From NCBI RefSeq assembly GCF_036250735.1, contig NZ_CP109430.1:5332001-5396000 (forward strand): DNA of 64,000 bases, read 5' to 3'. Position 1 is the stretch's first letter; every line of letters begins with the position of its first letter. Position numbers and translations under genes: made by a program. Under the pieces are notes generated by a model. That model saw nothing but the letters and a program-made list of their open reading frames with translations, had not been told where the DNA came from and ran no database searches. Origin of the DNA: Streptosporangium sp. NBC_01495. Its GTDB lineage: Bacteria; Actinomycetota; Actinomycetes; Streptosporangiales; Streptosporangiaceae. Positions 58,187-64,000 of the stretch are shown one piece after another.

Positions 58187-58423
58187 TCAGGGGCGTCGGA
58201 GTTCGCCGCGTTCGATGCCGCCGGTGAAGGCGTCGTATTCGGCGTCGGTGAACAGGTGCGGAGCCTTCTCAGGACTCTTGGAGTCGCGCAGGGCCACGAT
58301 GCCCCGTTCCAGGAAGGCGATCTGGACGCAGTTGGTGCCACCGCTGCTGAGGCTGCTGGTGTGCCAGCGGGCGTCGCGGAGTTGGGTTTTCACCCAGTCG
58401 GGGTCGAGGGTGTTCTTGTTCAC
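58187..58423 (-). CDS. DUF397 domain protein
   Basis: A 78-residue DUF397 protein: ARWHTSSLSSGGTNCVQIAF and GIVALRDSKSPEKAPHLFTD. Such proteins pair with XRE-DUF5753 (Scr1/BldB-associated) regulators in actinomycetes and may act as antitoxin-like partners. The GTG start overlaps the stop of the upstream DUF5753 fragment (GTGA). It looks intact, but its partner is truncated. Confidence 0.85.
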   Translation of the reverse strand: MNKNTLDPDWVKTQLRDARWHTSSLSSGGTNCVQIAFLERGIVALRDSKSPEKAPHLFTDAEYDAFTGGIERGELRRP

Positions 58424-58818
58424 GAGAGGTCCTTGGCGATCGCGGAGAGAAGCGGTATCGACGCCTTCGGCGACAGGGCGTCGGACTTCAGTAGGTCACT
58501 GGTGGTGCGGTAGAGCTCGACGACTTCGGGTTCGTTCAGGTGCAGGGAGGCGCGCAGGGACTCGATGCACACGAGGTCGCGACCGGCGGGAAACGACATG
58601 AGCATGAATGGGCCGTCCATTCCCGCGTGGGCTCCGGCGGAGAACGGCAGGACCTGGATCGTGACGGCGGGGTCGGTGCGTGCGAGATGTATCAGGTGCT
58701 CGATCTGGGCGCGCATACAGGCACGTCCACCGACTTCCTGGCGCAACACTAGTGTTCGCGGAGAAGCTGCTGGAGCCGGCCCCGTCGGCGGAGCCCCATG
58801 CAGGCGGCGAGCCCTCAA
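58420..58818 (-). pseudogene. XRE-DUF5753 regulator, C-terminal part only
   Basis: The frame holds the DUF5753 core from TLVLRQEVGGRACMRAQIEH through VTIQVLPFSAGAHAGMDGPF and DLVCIESLRASLHLNEPEVV. The N-terminal XRE DNA-binding domain and half of DUF5753 are missing; before residue about 22 the sequence is an unrelated Pro/Arg run. A deletion has removed its 5' half. Confidence 0.75.
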
Positions 58819-58853
58819 ACAGGTGAGGGCAAGCCGCCCCGAGAGGCTGCGGG

Positions 58854-60197
58854 TCAGCGGTCGGTAAGGGACGCGATGAGTCGATCGGCCTCGTTGACCG
58901 TCGGGTTGGCTCTGTCGGGTAACCAGCTCGCGCGCAGCTTGGCGAGTTCACTCGTGACCCGCCCGGACGCGAGCAGGGGGAGATCGTCGCGGAGTTCGAG
59001 GACGGTCGCGGCAGCGACGTCGGGTCGGCGCTGGCGCAGCTGTACATTGGCAAGCCGGGCGGCGATGAGCACCCGGGAGCGGCGTTCGATGTTACGGCGG
59101 GAATGGACGGAATTGATGAGGTGCTGCTCGGCGGTGGGCAAGTCTGAGAGCTGGGCGAGGGTTATTCCGATCTGGTGTTCCAGCGCGGCGCGGCGGTAGG
59201 CGCCCGTCCACTGGGACTCCGGAGCGGAGTCGGCGCGTTCCACGTCCGCTTCGGCCTGGTGTAACGCGTTGAGCGCGGTCATGGCGTTGCCGTTGGCGGC
59301 GTGGGCTTCGGCGCGCATGCCTGCCATCCACGCGCGGACGCGGATCGGGCACCCGCCTCGCAGCGCTGACGCTGCGGCCTCGGCGAGATCGACTGCCCGG
59401 GCGGGGTGGCCAAGTTCAACGGCTTGGGTTGCGAGCCCCCGTAGCGCGGTCACCTTCGCGGTCGGGTCACCGGCTTCGTCGGCGAGCCGCACCGCCTGAA
59501 TGTAGTAGCGCTGTGCCAGTCCGGCGGCGTCTCCGGCGTCGGAGGCCATGAACGCGGCCAGGTAGGTCATCTGGGAGGCGGCGGCGAACAGTTCGGGGCG
59601 TGCTTTGCCAGTGGTGCCGTGCAGCAACGGCGTGACTTCGTGAATGAGGTAGGCCAGGACAGTGGGGCGAGCGTGCCCGCCGCCGAACAGGTCATCGGCG
59701 GTAGAGAACTGGCCGCTCATCATGCGGATGCGCTCCACGTCGGAGGCACCTGCCCGGCGCGGCTCGCCGGAGCGGGCGGTGATGGTGTGCGGATCGGCCG
59801 GTAGGTTCAGTGCAGCGAGTGAGTACAGGCCGGCGGAAAGCAGCGATCGCCGGTTGAGCATGTCGTCCCTCCCCAGACGGGTTACCCACGCCACTGGGTC
59901 GCCGCTCCACGGGCCTTCGTGGGCCACCCCGGTATGCGGCCATCCCAGGTCGTGAACGGTGAGGTCACGGCCCAGCAGCCGTGTGAAAGCTTCGACGACG
60001 ACGGGAATTGTCCCCGCCACAGGGATTGTCCCTGAGAGCCAGTGTGCGATAGCGGCGGCGTCGTAGTACAGACCTTGCCCATTTTCCGCACCGACAGCGT
60101 TGATCGTCTTCGCGATCTTCACGTACGGCTTCCCGGTAGCGGTGATCGCCTCCTGCAGCGCGGTGTTACTCACTGGGTGACGTCGTTGTCTCGGCAT
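58854..60197 (-). CDS. XRE/TPR-type transcriptional regulator
   Basis: A 447-residue regulator. The N-terminal about 75 residues resemble an XRE fold (NTALQEAITATGKPYVKIAK, then AIAHWLSGTIPVAGTIPVVV). A long alpha-helical region with TPR-like repeats follows, for example AAGLAQRYYIQAVRLADEAG and ALRGLATQAVELGHPARAVD. Such proteins sense small ligands or peptides and control neighbouring secondary-metabolism genes. The start at 60197 (MPRQRRH) follows GAGGGG; the ATG at 60203 is an alternative. It is divergent from the operon at 60346-64000. Confidence 0.82.
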   Translation of the reverse strand: MPRQRRHPVSNTALQEAITATGKPYVKIAKTINAVGAENGQGLYYDAAAIAHWLSGTIPVAGTIPVVVEAFTRLLGRDLTVHDLGWPHTGVAHEGPWSGDPVAWVTRLGRDDMLNRRSLLSAGLYSLAALNLPADPHTITARSGEPRRAGASDVERIRMMSGQFSTADDLFGGGHARPTVLAYLIHEVTPLLHGTTGKARPELFAAASQMTYLAAFMASDAGDAAGLAQRYYIQAVRLADEAGDPTAKVTALRGLATQAVELGHPARAVDLAEAAASALRGGCPIRVRAWMAGMRAEAHAANGNAMTALNALHQAEADVERADSAPESQWTGAYRRAALEHQIGITLAQLSDLPTAEQHLINSVHSRRNIERRSRVLIAARLANVQLRQRRPDVAAATVLELRDDLPLLASGRVTSELAKLRASWLPDRANPTVNEADRLIASLTDR

Positions 60198-60345
60198 GCC
60201 CATCCCCTCGCATCGCGCTTGGCCCCGAGGATCCAAAACCATCCAATACCGAAAGCTCTAGTCGGTCAGGTCGTTGAGTTCTTCACTCAGCAGTGAGACC
60301 AGAACGTGACGGTGCGAGCGCGAGGTGCGATGGAGGGGCCAGCAA

Positions 60346-60981
60346 TTGATTACCCAGCAGGGGGAGCGGTGGTTCACCGCCGCCGACGCGGCCGAACTGT
60401 TCGGCCCGGGGGTCGTAACCGGCAGCACGACGGGGCGCCGGGTCTGGTACGAGGAGCACGATCCGGCCGCCGCGGTGCGTGTCGCACTCGGCGTTGCCCG
60501 CCGCTCCTGGGTTGACGCCGTGGCTGTCGCTCCGGCTGGCGCAGCCTTGGCCCAAGCCGGTCTCGCGCTCGCCTTCGCCAAGCACCTGCACGAGGTACGA
60601 CGCGAGCGTGGCCTGCGTGGCGCGTGGGTGATGAGCCCGCTGCAGCCACCCCTGCCGCGGCTTCGGCTATGCCGTATCCCGCATCTGGTCACCGCCGCAG
60701 GCCCTGACGGGGCGTGGCAGGACGTCGTGCTGTGGGAGGTCATGACCGAAGCGCGATTCACCGCCTGGCTCGGCCGTGAGCCAGTCGGCTTGGCCGGACT
60801 CGAGGCACGGCTTCCCCGGCTGCTCGGGCTACGCCGGGCCGCCCGTGACGGCACCTTGCCCGACACTCAGGCCGTTCGTGCGCTGCAGGAGCTGCTGCGA
60901 ACCCGCTGCCTGTCGACTCGGCTGGTGCTCGAACATCCGAACTTGTTCGAATCTCTGATCACCCTCAAGGAGGCACGTTGA
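60346..60981 (+). CDS. Conserved-looking protein of unknown function
   Basis: A 211-residue protein with no family I recognise. It begins near GERWFTAADAAELFGPG, which resembles a short helix-turn-helix or cofactor lid. A central segment GAALAQAGLALAFAKHLHEV is helical. There is no signal peptide. The TTG start at 60346 follows GGAGGGG by 7 nt; the GTG at 60325 is another option. Its TGA overlaps the next gene's TTG start, so it belongs to the operon with the GNAT, SAHH-like and epimerase genes. Confidence 0.65.
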   Translation: MITQQGERWFTAADAAELFGPGVVTGSTTGRRVWYEEHDPAAAVRVALGVARRSWVDAVAVAPAGAALAQAGLALAFAKHLHEVRRERGLRGAWVMSPLQPPLPRLRLCRIPHLVTAAGPDGAWQDVVLWEVMTEARFTAWLGREPVGLAGLEARLPRLLGLRRAARDGTLPDTQAVRALQELLRTRCLSTRLVLEHPNLFESLITLKEAR

Positions 60982-62000
60982 GCAACAGCTGTACTTCGGC
61001 AGTCGGCTACGCCCATCCCTTCGGCGCGCTGCGTCGCAACCCGGCCAAGGAACAGGTGACGTTGCCGGTCAGCATCGCCGCCTATCAGCCCGGCACGCCC
61101 CTGGACACAGAGCTGGCGGGCCTCGGCTACGCCGCTATATGCGGCTGGCCGGATCAGCGGCCGGTGACCACAGCCCTGGCGCGGTCCCAGCTGCGACCCT
61201 TCGCGGATTCCCCTCCGACGCTGATGTTTCTGGCCCGTACCGCAGGCGGTGTCCTGGTCGCGGCGGCTGCCCTGCGTTACCCCTCCGGACCCGGCGCACC
61301 GGCCCGCCTGTGGGGACCGGTGGTCACCCCGAACCGGCAAGAACACGGGCTGGGCACGGCCCTGCTGGAGCAGGTCAACGCGTGCCTGCTTGATCGTGAA
61401 ACGGTCCTGCTCACCGCAGGGATCCCAGCGACCCGCCAGCATGGCTGCGCGTTCTTCGAGCGGGCCGGGTGGCGTCTGCACTCCACCGCCGCCCTGCTGC
61501 ACACCCTGATCGTTCCCGCGCCGGTGGTGGACCGGGCGGACGTCCGGGTCCTGGACACGGCGGATGCCGCCGCGCTGGGCCGCCTGTATCACGCGGTCCA
61601 CCCCACCCACGAGCTTGTGGTCGCCGCAGGCACCTACCGGCGATGGAGCGCCGATGAGCGATTCATCACCGATGGCCTGGTCGGTGTGGCCAACCCCGAC
61701 GGGGAACTACAGGCGGCCGCCCTGATCTACCCGCTGATTCACGTCAGCTCACAGGAACCGGCCGAGGCGCTGCTGGCTGAGGTGCTCGTTCATCCCAGCG
61801 CCGACCGGGCGGCACTGGCCCGCCCGCTGATCATGGCGGTCCTCGCCGCAGGTGCCCGGCACGACGCCCGGGTGGCCCGCGCCGTCGTCCCCACGGTCGA
61901 GCGCGCCCTGCTGGCTGACCTGCACGCGGCAGGTCTGACCACGGCGGAGGAAGTCCGCTCCTACCAGGCGCCGCTCGCGCTGCCCTCCACGAAGGAGTAA
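60978..62000 (+). CDS. GNAT-family N-acetyltransferase (two GNAT halves)
   Basis: A 340-residue protein. The first half shows the GNAT core: RLWGPVVTPNRQEHGLGTAL with the pyrophosphate loop, LLEQVNACLL, and the beta-6/7 region GCAFFERAGWRLHS. The second half has a looser copy (LLAEVLVHPSADRAALARPL). It resembles tandem-GNAT acyltransferases. The TTG start overlaps the preceding stop (TTGA). The acceptor substrate is unknown; a sugar or amine made by the downstream enzymes is possible. Confidence 0.75.
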   Translation: MSNSCTSAVGYAHPFGALRRNPAKEQVTLPVSIAAYQPGTPLDTELAGLGYAAICGWPDQRPVTTALARSQLRPFADSPPTLMFLARTAGGVLVAAAALRYPSGPGAPARLWGPVVTPNRQEHGLGTALLEQVNACLLDRETVLLTAGIPATRQHGCAFFERAGWRLHSTAALLHTLIVPAPVVDRADVRVLDTADAAALGRLYHAVHPTHELVVAAGTYRRWSADERFITDGLVGVANPDGELQAAALIYPLIHVSSQEPAEALLAEVLVHPSADRAALARPLIMAVLAAGARHDARVARAVVPTVERALLADLHAAGLTTAEEVRSYQAPLALPSTKE

Positions 62001-62002
62001 CC

Positions 62003-63178
62003 ATGAGCATACCCTCGCTGTATCCGCTGAGGGGATCGGCCGCTGGGCTTGTGCTGCCGCCGGCGGAAGCTTTCTTCGCCCAGCTTGCCGGAGGGCTACC
62101 CACGGGTGACGCCACCTGCCTGGTGATCACTCACCTGCTGCCCGGTCAGGTGAGTTTCCTGCCAGCACTCACTCAGCTGTCTCCGGTCGCGGCCGTGCTC
62201 CCCAAACCCAAGTCGATCAACGGTGTGTTGCTGGAGCAGGTCCGCTCCGTGTACCGGTGTGACGTCCTGGACCGTGAGCTGTTCGCCGACCCCCGCTGGC
62301 TTCTGCGCTACCTGGAAGAGCGGGCCGCAGGCCGATCGCTGGCGCTGCTGGACATCGGTGGTTACTTCGCGCCCGCCCTGGCGGAGGTGTGCGCCGCCTT
62401 CTCGGGGCGGATCCTCGGCGTGGTCGAAGACACCGAGAACGGCCTGCAACGCTACCTGCGGCTGGACACGCTGCCGGTGCCGGTCTACAGCGTCGCCCGA
62501 AGCCCCCTGAAAGAGGCCGAGGACTGCCTGGCCGGTGAGGCCATCGTGTTCTCCACCGAGGCGATCCTGCGTGATCTGGGGGAGATCTTGCCCGGCCGTC
62601 AGGCGTGCGTGATCGGATTCGGGAAGATCGGCGCTGGAATCGCCCGGGCGTTGCACGGCCGGCACGTGCGGGTCGTCGTCATCGACACCGACCCGGTCCG
62701 CCAAGCTCAGGCGATCGCGTTAGGTTACGGGCGGGCCGCCACCCTCACCGACGCGTTGCAGGCAGCTGACCTGGTGTTCTGCGCCACCGGTAACCGCGCG
62801 TTGAACGCCGGGAACCTGCTCCATCTGCGTGACGGTGCCTATGTCGCTACCGTCACCTCCCGCGATGACGAGCTGGACCTGGCCGGCGCAGGTCCGCTCC
62901 TGCACCGGGAAGACGTCGCGGCGGGCGTCGTCCGCTACCGCCACGCCGAAGGCCACTTCCACCTGCTCAATGACGGCAACGCCGTGAACTTCCTGCACAG
63001 CTCCGCGATCGGACCCTCCATTCACCTGGTCAAAGCGGAGATCATCGCCGCGCTGGCTCATCTGATGTCCGAACCGCACGACCCCGGCCTGTACGAGGTG
63101 TCATCGCAGGTGCGGGCGTCGATCGCCGCCGCGTGGATGGACGCCTTCCACACCCCCGCTGTCACCGCGAATGCCTGA
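62003..63178 (+). CDS. S-adenosylhomocysteinase-like NAD-binding protein
   Basis: A 391-residue protein with the NAD-binding domain of SAH hydrolase. It has IGFGKIGAGIARALHGRHVR (glycine-rich loop), VVVIDTDPVRQAQAIALGYG, VFCATGNRALNAGNLLHLRD and LLNDGNAVNFLHSSAIG near the end. True SAHH is larger (about 430-480), and its N-terminal substrate residues are not obvious here, so it may oxidise a different nucleoside or sugar. It starts 2 bp after the GNAT stop with GAAGGAG upstream. Confidence 0.8.
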   Translation: MSIPSLYPLRGSAAGLVLPPAEAFFAQLAGGLPTGDATCLVITHLLPGQVSFLPALTQLSPVAAVLPKPKSINGVLLEQVRSVYRCDVLDRELFADPRWLLRYLEERAAGRSLALLDIGGYFAPALAEVCAAFSGRILGVVEDTENGLQRYLRLDTLPVPVYSVARSPLKEAEDCLAGEAIVFSTEAILRDLGEILPGRQACVIGFGKIGAGIARALHGRHVRVVVIDTDPVRQAQAIALGYGRAATLTDALQAADLVFCATGNRALNAGNLLHLRDGAYVATVTSRDDELDLAGAGPLLHREDVAAGVVRYRHAEGHFHLLNDGNAVNFLHSSAIGPSIHLVKAEIIAALAHLMSEPHDPGLYEVSSQVRASIAAAWMDAFHTPAVTANA

Positions 63179-63199
63179 CGTTTTCAGACAAGGAGACCG

Positions 63200-64000
63200 A
63201 TGGACCCCTGCTCTTCCCCCCTCAGTCGCGCCGCCTTCCCGGGCGCGCTGTCCCTCGCCCGGCGCCGCGTCGTCGTCACCGGCGCCGCCGGTTTCATCGG
63301 CTCGCACCTGTGCGAGCGGCTGACCCAGCTTGACGCCCAGGTCGTCGGCGTCGACAGCCTGATCACCGGCCGGCTGGACAACCTGACCGAGCTGATGCGC
63401 AGCCCGGCGTTCGAGCTGATCACCTGTGATGTCACCGCGCCGTTCGACGTCACCGGGCCGGTCGACGCCGTTCTGCACTTGGCCTCGCCCGCTTCGCCGC
63501 GTGACTATCTGCGGTTGCCGCTGTTGACGCTCATGACGGGTGCGCTGGGCACGCTGCAGGCGCTGCAGTTGGCCCGCGCCAAGCAGGCGAGGTTCGTTCT
63601 GGCATCGACGTCGGAGGTGTACGGCGACCCGCTGGAGCACCCGCAGCAGGAAAGCTACCTGGGCAACGTCAACCCGATCGGGCCGCGCAGTGTCTACGAC
63701 GAGGCCAAACGGTACGCCGAAGCCCTGACCGCGTCGTTTCGCCGTGACAGCGGAACAGACACCGCCATTGCGCGGATCTTCAACACGTACGGTCCGCGGA
63801 TGCGCCCGGACGACGGGCGTGCCGTCCCGGCGTTCATCGCTCAGGCTCACGCCGGTCGGCCGCTCACCGTCGCCGGTGACGGCAGCCAGACCCGTTCGTT
63901 GTGCTACGTCGCCGACACCGTCAATGGGCTGCTCGCGCTGGCGGCCAGCGAGCACAGCGGCCCGGTGAACATCGGCAACCCCGAGGAGATCACCATGCTG
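63200..64000 (+). CDS. NDP-sugar epimerase/dehydratase (UXS-like), truncated by window end
   Basis: The first 267 residues of an extended SDR. The cofactor loop is [18 protein letters not shown], the acidic strand end is VGVDSLITG, and the catalytic part includes [13 protein letters not shown] and Y-x-x-x-K in [33 protein letters not shown] and [20 protein letters not shown] resemble UDP-glucuronate decarboxylase. The ribosome site AAGGAG precedes the ATG. No stop occurs before the edge, so the gene continues to the right. Confidence 0.88.
   Translation, partial: MDPCSSPLSRAAFPGALSLARRRVVVTGAAGFIGSHLCERLTQLDAQVVGVDSLITGRLDNLTELMRSPAFELITCDVTAPFDVTGPVDAVLHLASPASPRDYLRLPLLTLMTGALGTLQALQLARAKQARFVLASTSEVYGDPLEHPQQESYLGNVNPIGPRSVYDEAKRYAEALTASFRRDSGTDTAIARIFNTYGPRMRPDDGRAVPAFIAQAHAGRPLTVAGDGSQTRSLCYVADTVNGLLALAASEHSGPVNIGNPEEITML

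Noticed and set aside
47027-58818. An intact integrative element or prophage
   Set aside because: There is only an integrase tail and IS relics. No att repeats, replication, packaging or conjugation genes are seen.

Overview
The window is very GC-rich, uses GTG and TTG starts freely, and overlaps genes by 4 bp (ATGA/GTGA). It carries actinomycete signatures: an MbtH-like protein, an LmbU-family regulator, MmyB-type XRE regulators, DUF397/DUF5753 pairs and UvrA-like drug resistance. The source is a filamentous actinomycete, possibly Streptosporangiales, although nothing seen fixes the genus. No rRNA, tRNA or CRISPR array was found.

Layout. (1) 1-9.0 kb is a patchwork of small metabolic and regulatory genes: a nitrilase-like hydrolase, two TetR regulators with their targets, a secreted SGNH esterase and an MFS exporter. 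It also holds relics: a truncated siderophore-type ABC ATPase, two ISL3 transposase ends, a hydrolase tail and half a phosphotransferase. (2) 9.1-35.9 kb is a nonribosomal peptide synthetase (NRPS) gene cluster. (3) 36-46.9 kb is a regulatory and resistance segment: HxlR with an imine-reductase-like enzyme, three MmyB-type regulators, TetR with a DrrC-like UvrA protein, SgcJ-like, DapA-like and LysR. (4) 47-58.8 kb is a mobile, decaying region. It holds an integrase tail, an IS3 relic, and a large secreted protein with a C-terminal NucA/NucB nuclease split by an IS3 element that itself carries an IS701-like element. A candidate immunity gene follows, then an IS701 relic and a damaged DUF5753/DUF397 locus. 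(5) 58.8-64 kb holds a TPR regulator divergent from a compact operon: unknown protein, GNAT, S-adenosylhomocysteinase-like protein, and an NDP-sugar epimerase/decarboxylase cut by the window edge.

The NRPS cluster is unusual. Its proteins are A-PCP-methyltransferase (13232-15679), C-[A stub]-PCP-C (9669-13235), stand-alone A-PCP (23075-25207) and C-A-PCP (29468-32806). The first condensation (C) domain of the last protein has lost its catalytic His, and that protein's A domain has a phenylalanine-like pocket. One module has only the C-terminal scrap of an adenylation domain, one protein ends in a C domain, and no type I thioesterase is present. Tailoring genes are a P450 of the PCP-bound beta-hydroxylase look, an FkbM methyltransferase, a cobalamin-type radical SAM enzyme, a HalD/BesD-like Fe/2-oxoglutarate enzyme with the halogenase HxG signature, and a Cys-nucleophile thioesterase. 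A four-gene unit (PurF-like amidotransferase, methyltransferase, DegT aminotransferase, ATP-grasp ligase) could supply an amine building block. LmbU is the likely activator; a CPA2 antiporter and an MFS pump are the likely export or tolerance genes.

The strongest candidates for something undescribed are this halogenase/PurF/ATP-grasp NRPS cluster and the NucA/NucB toxin with its candidate immunity gene. Product structures are inference and are not asserted.
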